From positions 27,072 to 91,071 of the forward strand of contig BJHE01000008.1 of assembly GCA_014191755.1 (NCBI GenBank): a stretch of DNA of 64,000 bases, written 5' to 3'. Positions 10,099 through 20,163 of the stretch are shown here, piece by piece. The stretch is from Cyanobium sp. GTDB lineage: Bacteria; Cyanobacteriota; Cyanobacteriia; PCC-6307; Cyanobiaceae. A program made the position numbers and the translations under genes. The notes below the pieces were generated by a model. That model did no database searches and was not told the origin of the DNA. It worked only from the letters and a program-made list of their open reading frames with translations. The stretch's first letter is position 1. Each line of letters opens with the position of its first letter.

Positions 10099-11556
10099 AT
10101 GACATCGCTGTTCCTGGTTCTGATGTTCGGCAGCCTCGCCTTGGTCCTGCTGGATGGCAACTGGCGAGCAGGATTGCTTATCACTGTGGTGATCGGTTTT
10201 CTGCAGGATCCAATCCGGAAGATCACACCGGACCAACCCAGCACGTTCGTGGGCCTGGTGCTGCTTGCCTTCGCGCTGACCACCCTGGTGATCTATGAGA
10301 AGAAACAGGGAAGGATTGACCTGCGCAGCATGTTCTGGACCGTGCCGGAAATCCTTGAATGGATTCCCATCTACTTCCTCGTGATCGCGGCCCAGGCGAT
10401 GAATTCCTTTCTCCGCTTCGGAGACATCCGACTCATGGGTCTGGGCTTCGCCTTCTACATGGCCCCCGCCGTGGCCATCTGGGCAGGCTACGAGGTGGGA
10501 TGCAGTCCCAAAGCCTTGCAAAAAGTGATCATCACATACCTAGCTTTATGCAGTCTATTTGCGATATCAGCCTGGCTCGACTTCCGAGGTCTTGATAGCA
10601 TTTTCTTTCAAGAGGTGGGCGAGGGAATTCAAATCACCTTTGAGGGTTTTTCCGCCTCAGGGGTTTCGGGCCTGTGGCGCACCAGCGAGGTGGCTGCCTG
10701 GCATCTCGCCGCAGGAGCCTGCTTCTCCATCGTTATGGCGGTGAGTTCCCAACGACGTGATACGCAGTTGCTTCTATTCTTGCTGGCCGCAGCCTTCGCC
10801 TATCTCACGATCCCCACAGGACGCCGTAAAGCGCTGGTGCTAGTGCTGGTATTCACAGCCTTCTACCTGCTGCTATTCAGCCGCAGGGCTTCCCCAGCCT
10901 CGCGAGAGAGGGTGATCAGCAGCGTGCTCGGGGGATCCGCGATGGCCTACGGGGCCTATGCGCTCTTTCTGATCACGGCCAAGGGAGATTCCTTCGACCG
11001 CTACCTGAATCGATCCCTGAGCGCCAAGGACGACCTGTTTGACCGCTTTCAGACGCAAGGCCTTGGAGCTCTGCTGAGAGCACTCGACGTCTCCCAGGGC
11101 TGGGGGCTGGGGGTGGGGGCTGGGGCCAATCTGGGCAACATCAAGTTCAGCGACAGCGCCCAGGCGGTCCGACGGAGCATTCAGAGCCTCAGTTATGTAT
11201 CGGAAGGGGGTGGCGGCAGAATCGTGGCCGAATTAGGCCTGCCCGGACTGGTTGTAGGGATCGTACTCGTTGCCTTATTTTTGCTAACTTTTCGTCGTAA
11301 CTTCCGCTTACTCACCCTGCTGGAACCCCGCCTGGCCTTCCTGTTGCTTGGCCTTGTGGCATTCGGCCTCGCCAACGTGGTGTTCTTCTTTACGGCCGCA
11401 CAGGTTTACTCCGATCCCTTCATTCTGATCCTGCTTGGCATTTGCTTCGGATCCTTTCTTGCCGTGCCCACCCTGATCGCTCGTCAGCAGGCCCAGCTTG
11501 CCTACCTGCAATCCCAGCCCCCGACCACCGGCATGTCCTTCCCCGCTGTTCGATGA
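10099..11556 (+). CDS. Polytopic membrane protein, O-antigen polymerase/ligase-like (Wzy candidate)
   Basis: 485 aa with many hydrophobic segments and position inside the glycosyltransferase operon; family inferred from topology and context. Confidence 0.6.
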   Translation: MTSLFLVLMFGSLALVLLDGNWRAGLLITVVIGFLQDPIRKITPDQPSTFVGLVLLAFALTTLVIYEKKQGRIDLRSMFWTVPEILEWIPIYFLVIAAQAMNSFLRFGDIRLMGLGFAFYMAPAVAIWAGYEVGCSPKALQKVIITYLALCSLFAISAWLDFRGLDSIFFQEVGEGIQITFEGFSASGVSGLWRTSEVAAWHLAAGACFSIVMAVSSQRRDTQLLLFLLAAAFAYLTIPTGRRKALVLVLVFTAFYLLLFSRRASPASRERVISSVLGGSAMAYGAYALFLITAKGDSFDRYLNRSLSAKDDLFDRFQTQGLGALLRALDVSQGWGLGVGAGANLGNIKFSDSAQAVRRSIQSLSYVSEGGGGRIVAELGLPGLVVGIVLVALFLLTFRRNFRLLTLLEPRLAFLLLGLVAFGLANVVFFFTAAQVYSDPFILILLGICFGSFLAVPTLIARQQAQLAYLQSQPPTTGMSFPAVR

Positions 11557-11557
11557 G

Positions 11558-12430
11558 ATGACCTCCAATCCGTTGCCCCTAGAGGCGTCGGGCTACTCCT
11601 CCGCAGTAAGGGCCCCATCGCTCCCCCTCACGGCCCTCCTGCTCACCTGGAACGAGACCGCCAACATCGGCCGCACCCTCGCTGCCCTCCACTGGTTGAA
11701 CGATATTCTCGTCATCGACAGCGGCAGCACCGATGGAACCCTTGAGGTGCTGGCGGCCCACCCCAACGTGCGAGTTCTGCACCGACGGTTCGACAGCTTC
11801 GCCGAACAATGCAACTTCGGGCTTGATCGCATCAGCACCGAGTGGGTGCTCAGCCTCGATGCCGACTACGGCGTTCCCCCGGAGTTAGCCCGCTCAATGC
11901 AATCCCTGCTGGAGCGGGCCGACCGGGACCATCTCGCGGGCTTCAGCCTCCCCTTTCGCTACTGCATCGATGGCCGGCCGCTGCGGGGATCGTTGTTACC
12001 CCCTCGAACCTGCTTGTATCGCACCTTGAGGGGACGCTACCGCGATGAGGGCCATGGGCACCGGGTGGTGATCGAGGGCGAAGTGGCTCCGCTGCCTGTC
12101 CCCCTTCTCCATGACGACCGCAAGCCGCTGGCGCGCTGGCTGGCCTCCCAGCAGAAGTACCTGCAGATCGAGGCCGCCAATCTGCTCGGCACCCCCAGCC
12201 ACCGATTGTCCTGGGTGGACCGGCTCCGCAAACACACCCCACTGTCGCCCTTGGCAGCCATCACCTTCTGCCTGCTGCTGCGCGGTGGGCTGCTCGACGG
12301 CCGAGCGGGGCTGATCTACGCACTGCAGCGCACCTACGCCGAACTGTTGCTGGTGCTCATGCTGGACGAGGCACGGAGACGGAAGGTCAATATCGCCGAG
12401 GCCGCAACCGCTTCCGCAGAGCCCACTTGA
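11558..12430 (+). CDS. Glycosyltransferase family 2 (WaaE/KdtX-like)
   Basis: ATG at 11558; 'LLTWNETANIGRTLAALHWLNDILVIDSGSTDGTLEVL...WVLSLDADYGVPPELA'. Confidence 0.85.
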   Translation: MTSNPLPLEASGYSSAVRAPSLPLTALLLTWNETANIGRTLAALHWLNDILVIDSGSTDGTLEVLAAHPNVRVLHRRFDSFAEQCNFGLDRISTEWVLSLDADYGVPPELARSMQSLLERADRDHLAGFSLPFRYCIDGRPLRGSLLPPRTCLYRTLRGRYRDEGHGHRVVIEGEVAPLPVPLLHDDRKPLARWLASQQKYLQIEAANLLGTPSHRLSWVDRLRKHTPLSPLAAITFCLLLRGGLLDGRAGLIYALQRTYAELLLVLMLDEARRRKVNIAEAATASAEPT

Positions 12431-12465
12431 ACATCCGATTCCAGGACATGAGCGAGAGATCGCCT

Positions 12466-12495
12466 ACCAGGCGGCTTACGCTCGCCTGGTTTCTT
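12466..12495 (+). terminator. Putative intra-operon hairpin/terminator
   Basis: ACCAGGCG (12466-12473) / CGCCTGGT (12483-12490) with 9-nt loop followed by TTCTT, in the 85-nt gap before the epimerase gene. Confidence 0.45.
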
Positions 12496-12518
12496 CCCCA
12501 ATCCCTCCGTCCTGGTTG

Positions 12519-13553
12519 ATGGCTTCGATCCTGATCACCGGCGGCGCCGGTTTCATCGGCACCAATGCCGCCCTTCACTTCGCCTCCAGAGGCTGGACCG
12601 TGAGCATCGTGGACAACCTGTCCCGTCGGGGAACTGAAAAGAATCTGGCCTGGCTGCTGGAGCAGCGCCCCGAGATTGACTTCCATCAAGTGGACATCCG
12701 CGATTTCGAGCCCCTAGCCGCGGTGATCAGCGAGCGCAAACCCGACATGGTGCTGCACCTGGCCGCCCAGGTGGCCGTGACCACCTCTTACACCAACCCC
12801 CGGGAAGATTTCGAAATCAATGCCCTGGGCAGCTTCAACGTGATGGAGGCCGTGCGGCTGCGGGCGCCGGAGGCCTTCGTGCTCTACGCCTCCACGAACA
12901 AGGTGTACGGCGGCATGGAAACGGTGCCGGTGGTGAGGGGAGAACACGGCTATGTGTTCGCGGATCTGCCGCTCGGGGTCCCCGAGCACCAGCCCCTCGA
13001 TTTCCACTCCCCCTACGGCTGCTCCAAGGGGGTGGCCGACCAATACACGATCGATTACGCCCGCATCTACGACCTGCAGACCTGCAGCTTCCGCCAATCC
13101 TGCATCTACGGCATCCGCCAATTCGGCATCGAAGATCAGGGGTGGGTGGCCTGGTTCAGCATCGCCGCCCTTCTGGATAAACCGATCACCCTCTACGGCG
13201 ACGGCTGGCAGACCCGCGATGTGCTCAATGTGCAAGATCTGGCCCGAGCCTATGAGGCCGCCTGGAACCACCGCAGTGTGGTGAGCGGCCAGGCCTTCAA
13301 CATCGGCGGAGGGCCAACCAACACCCTCTGCCTTCGCGATCTGCTCGGTTTCCTGCAAGAGGAACTGGACATCACCCTCACCCCCCGCACGGGGGCGACC
13401 CGGCCAGGGGACCAACCCGTGTTCGTCTGCGACATCCGCAAGGCTGGGGAGCTGATGGGCTGGGCGCCGCAGATTGGCGTCAGCGATGGCGTGCGCGACC
13501 TGATCCGCTGGGTGCGGGAGAACCGCGAGCTGTTCGACTTCCTCAAGGGATGA
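12519..13553 (+). CDS. NAD-dependent epimerase/dehydratase, CDP-paratose 2-epimerase-like
   Basis: 'ILITGGAGFIGTNAALHF' Rossmann motif, 'SPYGCSKGVADQYTIDYARIYDLQTCSFRQSCIYG', 'GDGWQTRDVLNVQDLARAYEAA'; TTG at 12516 is an alternative start. Confidence 0.8.
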   Translation: MASILITGGAGFIGTNAALHFASRGWTVSIVDNLSRRGTEKNLAWLLEQRPEIDFHQVDIRDFEPLAAVISERKPDMVLHLAAQVAVTTSYTNPREDFEINALGSFNVMEAVRLRAPEAFVLYASTNKVYGGMETVPVVRGEHGYVFADLPLGVPEHQPLDFHSPYGCSKGVADQYTIDYARIYDLQTCSFRQSCIYGIRQFGIEDQGWVAWFSIAALLDKPITLYGDGWQTRDVLNVQDLARAYEAAWNHRSVVSGQAFNIGGGPTNTLCLRDLLGFLQEELDITLTPRTGATRPGDQPVFVCDIRKAGELMGWAPQIGVSDGVRDLIRWVRENRELFDFLKG

Positions 13554-14776
13554 GCGGCGCAAGGCTGAGGGCCCTGATCAGCACGATCGAACCGATCGAT
13601 GGTGGCGTGCCCACCATGACCCGCTGCATCACGCAGCTGCTTGAGGAGCTCGACATCGAGCCCGTGTATGCCTGGTACGCACCTTGGAGCCAGCATCCAG
13701 CCCTCTCCGTGCCGCTGTATGCCGTGGCGAGCGGCAGGCGTCCAGGAGCACTGGATCAACGGGCCTACGGCAACCACGAGGCCCATGCCCTGGGCAGCTG
13801 GTTGCCGGAGCTGGAGTTCACCCACTACCTGCCACGGCGGGCCTGGCGCGACCGGATCGCCAGCTGCCAGCTGCATCTCTCGGTGACCGGTAACCCCCTT
13901 TGCGCGCTGCCCTATGCCCGTCTTGGCCTGCCCTTCCTGGCCTGGGTGGCCACCCCCTGGGAAGCGGATCGCGCCAACCGGGTGCGGGGCTTCAGCCTGC
14001 CCCGCCGCCTTCTGGATCGCGGTCTGAACGGTCCGGTGCTGCGCCGGCTGGAACGGCAGGTGCTCCGAGCTCCCGAGGGCCGGATCCTGGCCCTGAGCCA
14101 GTACACCGCCGACGCCCTTGGCCAGGTGGCCGGACACCCCATGGCAGGTGTGCTGCTGATGCCGGTCGACAGCACCACCTTCTCCCCAGACCCAGCGGCC
14201 GTGGTGCCCTGGCGGATCGGCTTCGCCGGCCGCTATGGCGATCCGCGCAAGAACATCGAGCTGCTGTTGGATTCCGTGGAGCTGCTGCATCGGCAGGGCG
14301 CCCCGGTGGAACTTCATCTCGCCGGCGAAAAGGACCTAACCCTCCTGCAACCCCGACTGCGGCAGCGTGGGATCGAGCCTCTGGTCCGGTGCCATCCCCC
14401 CCTCGAACCGGGACGGCTGGCACAGCTTCTGCGCAGCCTCGACCTGTTCGTGATCCCTTCGCACCAGGAGGGGCTCTGCATCGCGGCCCTGGAGGCGATG
14501 GCCTGCGGCGTTCCGGTGGTGAGCACCCGCTGCGGCGGACCGGAGCAGTTCGTGCTGGAGGGCCTTACCGGCCAGCTGGTGGATGCTGATCCCCAGGCCC
14601 TGGCCGTTGCCATCGCCGCCATCGCGGCGGACCGGCCGCAGCGGCAGCGGCTGGCCCATGGTGCGCATCAGTGGGTCTCCGATCACGCCAGCACCGCCGC
14701 CGCCCGGGCCACCTTCAGCCGCCAGCTGAAGGCCACCTGGCCCCATGTGGCCATTCCCCAGATGGAGGCAAACTGA
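13550..14776 (+). CDS. Glycosyltransferase family 4
   Basis: ATGA overlap; 'RIGFAGRYGDPRKNIELLLDSVELL', 'IPSHQEGLCIAALEAMACGVPVVSTRCGGPEQFVLEG'. Confidence 0.9.
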   Translation: MSGARLRALISTIEPIDGGVPTMTRCITQLLEELDIEPVYAWYAPWSQHPALSVPLYAVASGRRPGALDQRAYGNHEAHALGSWLPELEFTHYLPRRAWRDRIASCQLHLSVTGNPLCALPYARLGLPFLAWVATPWEADRANRVRGFSLPRRLLDRGLNGPVLRRLERQVLRAPEGRILALSQYTADALGQVAGHPMAGVLLMPVDSTTFSPDPAAVVPWRIGFAGRYGDPRKNIELLLDSVELLHRQGAPVELHLAGEKDLTLLQPRLRQRGIEPLVRCHPPLEPGRLAQLLRSLDLFVIPSHQEGLCIAALEAMACGVPVVSTRCGGPEQFVLEGLTGQLVDADPQALAVAIAAIAADRPQRQRLAHGAHQWVSDHASTAAARATFSRQLKATWPHVAIPQMEAN

Positions 14777-16611
14777 TGTGCGGCATTGCGGGCCTGCTCG
14801 GCGCCGAGCCGGGCTCCTTCGCCGAGCGGGTGCGGCCCGCCATTGCCCACCGGGGCCCCGACGATGCAGGCACCTGGCAGAACGCCACCACCTGCTTGGT
14901 GCAGACGCGTCTGGCCATCCTCGATCTCTCCCCCAGCGGCCACCAGCCGATGGCCTCCCCCTGCGGCCGCTGGCAACTGGTGTTCAACGGCGAGATCTAC
15001 AACCACGCCAACCTGCGCCAGCGGCTGGAGGCCGAGGGCGAACGGTTCCGGGGCAGCGGCGACACCGAGGTGCTGTTGCGTTGGATGGCCCGGCGTGGTC
15101 GCTCCGGACTGGCCGATCTGCGTGGCATGTACGCCTTCTGCCTGCTGGACACCCAGGAGGGGAGCGCACTCCTGGCCCGCGATCCCCATGGCATCAAACC
15201 CCTTTACATCTGGCAAGGCCCCTCCGGGGAACTGGCCTTTGCATCGGAGCTGCGGGCCCTGCTAGCCAGCGACAGGATCCCCCGGCGACCCGACCCTGAG
15301 GCCATCGCCGCCTACCTGGTCAGCGGCTCGGTGCCCGAACCGGCAACCCTGGTGGCCGGGGTAAAGCGGCTGGAAGCCGGCCACTGGCTCCAGTGGCAGG
15401 CGGGCACGAGCCGCATTGAACCCTGGTGGCCCCTGCCGGAAAGCCTGCTCATCGGGCAGAAGGAGGAAGTCACCAACCGCCCGGCTCCCATCAACAATCG
15501 GGAGGTTGCCCTTCAGCTGACCCGCTCCGCTTTGCGGGAGTCGGTAACGGCCCATATGGTGAGCGATGTTCCGGTGGGCCTTTTTCTCAGTGCCGGCCTG
15601 GATTCGGCAGCCCTACTGGCTCTTGCGCCCCCCGGCCTTCACACGTTCACGATCGGCTTCGACGACCCCGGTAGCGAGGGGTTCGATGAATCTGAGCCGG
15701 CAGCGCAAATCGCGGCCCTGTTCGGGGCGGAGCACACACCCCTGACCCTGCGCGCCGACCAGGCCCGCTCCTGGCTCCCCGACTTTCTCTCCAGCCAGGA
15801 CCAACCCTCCATCGACGGCTTCAACACCTGGTGTGTCTCCCGGCTGGCCAGTGAGCGGGGGCTGAAGGTTGCCCTCTCCGGTCTCGGGGGGGATGAATTG
15901 TTTGGGGGCTATCCGAGTTTCCGCACAGTTCCCCGGCTGCATCGCTGGCGCCGCCGCCTGGGGCCGCTCGGCCCCCTGGCGGCGGCCGCCCTGAGCCGGA
16001 GCCCGGGGGGAAGGGAGCAGAAACGACAACGGCTAGCGGAACTGCTCCGCGGCGCCCCCTCCCTGCAGGCCGCCCACCGCTGCCTGCGGGGGCAGTTCAC
16101 CAGCCCGGAGGTCGCGGCGCTGATGCGGCACTGGGGCCTGCCTTCGCCGCAGGGAATCTCCATCGAAGCTGGCGGCGAAGCTCCCCCGGATGGGTTGGAT
16201 CTGGCCGAATCCGTAGCCTGGCTAGAGGGCAGCCGCTATCTGCGCAATCAACTCCTGCCGGACAGTGATGTGATGGCGATGGCCACCGCCCTGGAGCTGC
16301 GCCTTCCCTATGTGGACGCGACGCTTCAGGGACAGATCGCGCCGATCGTGCCCTCGCTTCGATTGGCCCCAGGCAAGGCGCTGTTGCAGGCCAGCATTCA
16401 CGAACTACCAGCCTGGTTCACGAACCGACCCAAACAAGGATTCCGGTTCCCCTTCCAGCTCTGGCTGGACAACCCACAATCTCCCCTCGCTCTGCGGGTA
16501 CCCTCCACCCCGGCGGGCCTGGATCTGCGGCCTTGGTACCGCCGCTGGAACCTCATGGTTCTGGAGAGCTGGCTCCGCCACCACTTGGCGATCGATCTTC
16601 CCCAACTATGA
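14776..16611 (+). CDS. asnB: Asparagine synthase (glutamine-hydrolysing)-type amidotransferase
   Basis: Starts MCGIAGLLG (Ntn Cys2), 'FNGEIYNH', 'VPVGLFLSAGLDSAALLAL' PP-loop, 'LSGLGGDELFGGY'; TGATG junction with upstream gene. Confidence 0.92.
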   Translation: MCGIAGLLGAEPGSFAERVRPAIAHRGPDDAGTWQNATTCLVQTRLAILDLSPSGHQPMASPCGRWQLVFNGEIYNHANLRQRLEAEGERFRGSGDTEVLLRWMARRGRSGLADLRGMYAFCLLDTQEGSALLARDPHGIKPLYIWQGPSGELAFASELRALLASDRIPRRPDPEAIAAYLVSGSVPEPATLVAGVKRLEAGHWLQWQAGTSRIEPWWPLPESLLIGQKEEVTNRPAPINNREVALQLTRSALRESVTAHMVSDVPVGLFLSAGLDSAALLALAPPGLHTFTIGFDDPGSEGFDESEPAAQIAALFGAEHTPLTLRADQARSWLPDFLSSQDQPSIDGFNTWCVSRLASERGLKVALSGLGGDELFGGYPSFRTVPRLHRWRRRLGPLGPLAAAALSRSPGGREQKRQRLAELLRGAPSLQAAHRCLRGQFTSPEVAALMRHWGLPSPQGISIEAGGEAPPDGLDLAESVAWLEGSRYLRNQLLPDSDVMAMATALELRLPYVDATLQGQIAPIVPSLRLAPGKALLQASIHELPAWFTNRPKQGFRFPFQLWLDNPQSPLALRVPSTPAGLDLRPWYRRWNLMVLESWLRHHLAIDLPQL

Positions 16612-18353
16612 CCCTCATTCTCGGGATCAACGCCTTTCACGCCGACGCTGCCGCGTCCCTAGTGCGCGATGGAGAGATCATCGCTGCGGCGGAAGAGGAG
16701 CGCTTCCGCCGCATCAAGCACTGGGCCGGTTTCCCCTCCGAAGCGATTACCTGGTGTCTGGCCGACGCGGGCGTGACGATCGGTGATCTCGATCACATCG
16801 CCATCAACTCCCTGCCGGGCGCCCACAGGCTGCGCAAACTGATTTACACAGCAGCCTCCCGCCCCGATCCGCGCTTCCTGCTGGCCCGCTGGCGCAACAA
16901 GCGGGAACGGGCCGGCCTGGCCGAGCAGCTCGCCAGTGCCTTCCCCGGGCAGTCGATCCGGGCCCAGCTCCATTTCGTGGAGCACCACCGCGCCCACCTG
17001 GCGTCCGCCTTCTACGCCTCTCCCTATCCCGAGGCCGCCGTGGTGTCGGTGGATGGCTTCGGCGATTTCTCGAGCGGCGCCTGGGGCTACGGCAGCGGCA
17101 CCGATCTGGCGATCGATGGCCAGATCTGGTTCCCTCACTCCCTTGGCGCCTTTTACACCGCCATCACCCAGTATCTGGGATTTCCCCACTACGGGGATGA
17201 ATACAAGGTGATGGGGCTGGCGCCCTATGGCCAGCCGACCCGAATGGAGGAGATGCGTCGCATCGTGCGGCTCCAGGAGGACGGCACCTACCGCCTCGAC
17301 CTGCGCTGGTTCCAGCACGCCGGCCAGAATCTGCCCCACCAGTGGAGCAACGGCATCCCCACCGTTGGCCAGCACTGGAGCCCGGCCCTGGAAACCCTGT
17401 TGGGCCCGGCCCGCCGACCGGATGAGCCCCTCGAGCAACACCACAAGGACATCGCCCGTTCAGCCCAGGTGATGTACGAGGAGGCCTTCTTCCACCTCCT
17501 GAACGCCCTGCATCTCCGCCATCCCACCGACCACCTCTGCATCGCAGGGGGCTGCGGCGCCAATTCCGTGGCCAACGGCAAGGTCACCGTGGCCACACCG
17601 TTCCGTCAGGTGTATGTGCAGGCGGCCGCCGGAGATGCAGGAGGGGCCCTTGGCGCGGCCCTCGAGGTCTGGCATGGCCTGGGGAATCCCCGCAGCCAAC
17701 CGATGCTCAACGCCTACCTGGGCAGCGAAGCCAGCGCTCCGGCCATCGAAGCTCTTCTGGCCGACCCGACCCGTACCGCAGCCCTGGCGAGCTGCACGAT
17801 CGAACGCCCAGCCGATGACCAGCTGTGTGACCAGGTGGCCGCCGCCATCGCCGATGGACTGGTGATCGGCTGGTTCGACGGACGGATGGAGTGGGGCCCA
17901 CGCGCCCTTGGGCACCGCTCGATCCTCGGCGATCCGCGCCGGGCAGACATGAAGGACATCCTCAATCTGAAGATCAAACGGCGCGAATCCTTCCGCCCCT
18001 TCGCGCCATCGGTGCTGAGGGAAGCAGTGCCGGAATGGTTTGAGCGCGACGGTGACGTGCCGTTCATGATGCAGGTGTACCCGATCCGGGAAGAGAAGCG
18101 GACTCTCATTCCAGCGGTGACCCATGTGGATGGCACCGGCCGGCTCCAGACCGTCAGCGAGGCCGGCAATGGCCGTTACTACCGCCTGATCCGCGCCTTC
18201 GCGGCGCACACCGGCGTGCCGATGGTGCTCAACACCTCGTTCAATGAGAACGAACCGATCGTCTGCACCCCGGGCCAGGCGCTTGACTGCTTCCTGCGAA
18301 CCAAAATGGATGTGCTGGTGCTCGGCCCGGTGCTGATCCGCAGGCGGGGCTGA
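16608..18353 (+). CDS. Carbamoyltransferase, NodU/CmcH family
   Basis: 'LILGINAFHADAAASLVRDGEIIAAAEEERFRRIKHWAGFPSEAI', 'MEWGPRALGHRSILGDPRRADMKDILNLKIKRRESFRPFAPSVL'. Confidence 0.93.
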   Translation: MTLILGINAFHADAAASLVRDGEIIAAAEEERFRRIKHWAGFPSEAITWCLADAGVTIGDLDHIAINSLPGAHRLRKLIYTAASRPDPRFLLARWRNKRERAGLAEQLASAFPGQSIRAQLHFVEHHRAHLASAFYASPYPEAAVVSVDGFGDFSSGAWGYGSGTDLAIDGQIWFPHSLGAFYTAITQYLGFPHYGDEYKVMGLAPYGQPTRMEEMRRIVRLQEDGTYRLDLRWFQHAGQNLPHQWSNGIPTVGQHWSPALETLLGPARRPDEPLEQHHKDIARSAQVMYEEAFFHLLNALHLRHPTDHLCIAGGCGANSVANGKVTVATPFRQVYVQAAAGDAGGALGAALEVWHGLGNPRSQPMLNAYLGSEASAPAIEALLADPTRTAALASCTIERPADDQLCDQVAAAIADGLVIGWFDGRMEWGPRALGHRSILGDPRRADMKDILNLKIKRRESFRPFAPSVLREAVPEWFERDGDVPFMMQVYPIREEKRTLIPAVTHVDGTGRLQTVSEAGNGRYYRLIRAFAAHTGVPMVLNTSFNENEPIVCTPGQALDCFLRTKMDVLVLGPVLIRRRG

Positions 18354-19207
18354 TGGGTGCGGCGTCGACCAGCGGTCCAAGCGGGGTATCCGCAGCGCCA
18401 GCCGGCCGCTTCCCCATCCATCTGATCGTGCCCACCCGCGATTCCTACCGGCTGCTGCCACGGCTGGTGGACTCACTCCAGGCCCAGACCGAGGGCAGCT
18501 GGCAGGTCACGTTCATCGACGGGGGTAGCGGCGCCGAGCACCGGGCCTGGCTCGATAGCCTCTGCCTTGGCGACCATCGCTTTCGTTGGTTGGAGCAGAG
18601 CGCCCAAAACCCCGGCATCTTCGGCGCCATGAACCAGGGATTCGCACTGGCGGGGCCCAACGACTGGCTCCTGTTCTGGGGTAGCGACGACTGGGCGGCC
18701 GGTCCCCAAGTGCTGGACCAGGCCGCAATCAGCCTGGTGGAATGCAATCGGCGGGGCCCGATCCCCGACCTGCTGGTCTGCCGTGGGCGCTACTTCCGCC
18801 TAGAGCCCAACGTCCCACCGAGACCTACCCGAACCACCAGCTTCCAATGGCGCCGCTCCTACCGCCGCTCCCTGCTTTGGGGGTCCACGCCACCCCATCA
18901 GGCCACCCTGGTCGGACCGGGTGCCAGGGCCAAACTGAATCACTACGCAGAAGGCTTCCGGCTTTCCGCAGACCTCGACTACTTTCTGCAGCTCTCCACC
19001 CATCCGGATCTGGAGGTGTGCCGCAGCGACCTCGAACTGGTCCACATGGGCGACGGTGGCGTGAGCGGCCAGCAGACCCGACAACGCCTGGCTGAGGTGC
19101 GCCGGGCTTACCGGCGGGCCTTTGGGGCCTTCTGGCCCGTGCCGTTTCTGCTGCGCTACGGGCAACGGATCATCAGCCGCTTTGAAACCGCTTCAATCGA
19201 GCTATGA
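18353..19207 (+). CDS. Glycosyltransferase family 2
   Basis: 'LIVPTRDSYRLLPRLVDSLQAQTEGSWQVTFIDGGS...NPGIFGAMNQGFALAG'. Confidence 0.85.
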   Translation: MGAASTSGPSGVSAAPAGRFPIHLIVPTRDSYRLLPRLVDSLQAQTEGSWQVTFIDGGSGAEHRAWLDSLCLGDHRFRWLEQSAQNPGIFGAMNQGFALAGPNDWLLFWGSDDWAAGPQVLDQAAISLVECNRRGPIPDLLVCRGRYFRLEPNVPPRPTRTTSFQWRRSYRRSLLWGSTPPHQATLVGPGARAKLNHYAEGFRLSADLDYFLQLSTHPDLEVCRSDLELVHMGDGGVSGQQTRQRLAEVRRAYRRAFGAFWPVPFLLRYGQRIISRFETASIEL

Positions 19208-20163
19208 CGGAAACCACCCATCCAATCCTGCTGTTCGGGGCCACCACCGCCACAGGAGCCGCCTGTCTGGAACTAGCCGCCGGAAGGCCGGTGGTGGTGG
19301 CTGGAAGGAGGCCACCCCAGGGCTGGCCGGGCGAAAGCTTTCTCGCTATCGACCTCAACGGAACCTCCCTCCCCAGCCCGGAAGCTCTGCCGGAGAACGC
19401 GCTACTGGTGAGCTTCGCACCGATCTGGTTGCTGGCCCCCTTCCTAGCTGCCCTCCACGATTCCCTTGGCGGCCTGGGGCGGCGTCTGCCGCTTGCCGCG
19501 GTCGTGGCCTGCTCCTCGTCCTCGGTGATCACCAAGCGCTTTGCCGCCAACCGTGAGGATCGACGCCTGGTGGAGCGGCTGCTGCACTCCGAGGACAGCC
19601 TGGAGGCCACCTGCGCGAAGGCCGCCATTCCTTGCCGCATCCTGCGGCCGACCTTGATCTACGGGCAGGCTGGGGACCGGGGTGATCAGAATCTCAGCAG
19701 ATTGCTGCAGATGATGCGGCGGCTGCCTCTCCTGCCGCTGCCAGCTGAAACCGGGAAGCGCCAGCCGATCCATGGCCGCCAACTCGCCGCGTCAGCCCTG
19801 CATCTGGCGGATAGCGCGGCCAGGGAGCCGGCGGACTCGGCCAGCCTCCGCATCGCCCTCGGCGGTGATGAGACCCTTTCCTACACCACCATGCTGCAAC
19901 GCCTTCAACAGGCGGCCAGGCAGCGCGATCCGCTCGATCGAGCCGGGCGTTGCCGACTGCTGCCCCTGCCCACGGGCCTCTTCCACCTGCTGGCCGCCCC
20001 CCTGCTGCCGATCACAGCCAAGGGGTTTGAGGCCGTGCTCAGGATGGAGGCCAACCTGGCCGGCTTCACCCCCGTCCACTCCCTGCTAGGCATCGAGCCA
20101 GAACCGTTTCCCGTGGCCCCGCTGGCCTGGCATCCCCCCAGCCGCTCCCTGGGAGAGTCATGA
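19204..20163 (+). CDS. NAD(P)-binding Rossmann-fold nucleotide-sugar epimerase-like protein
   Basis: 'ILLFGATTATGAACLELAA' and 'PCRILRPTLIYGQAGDRGDQNLSRLL'. Confidence 0.7.
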   Translation: MTETTHPILLFGATTATGAACLELAAGRPVVVAGRRPPQGWPGESFLAIDLNGTSLPSPEALPENALLVSFAPIWLLAPFLAALHDSLGGLGRRLPLAAVVACSSSSVITKRFAANREDRRLVERLLHSEDSLEATCAKAAIPCRILRPTLIYGQAGDRGDQNLSRLLQMMRRLPLLPLPAETGKRQPIHGRQLAASALHLADSAAREPADSASLRIALGGDETLSYTTMLQRLQQAARQRDPLDRAGRCRLLPLPTGLFHLLAAPLLPITAKGFEAVLRMEANLAGFTPVHSLLGIEPEPFPVAPLAWHPPSRSLGES

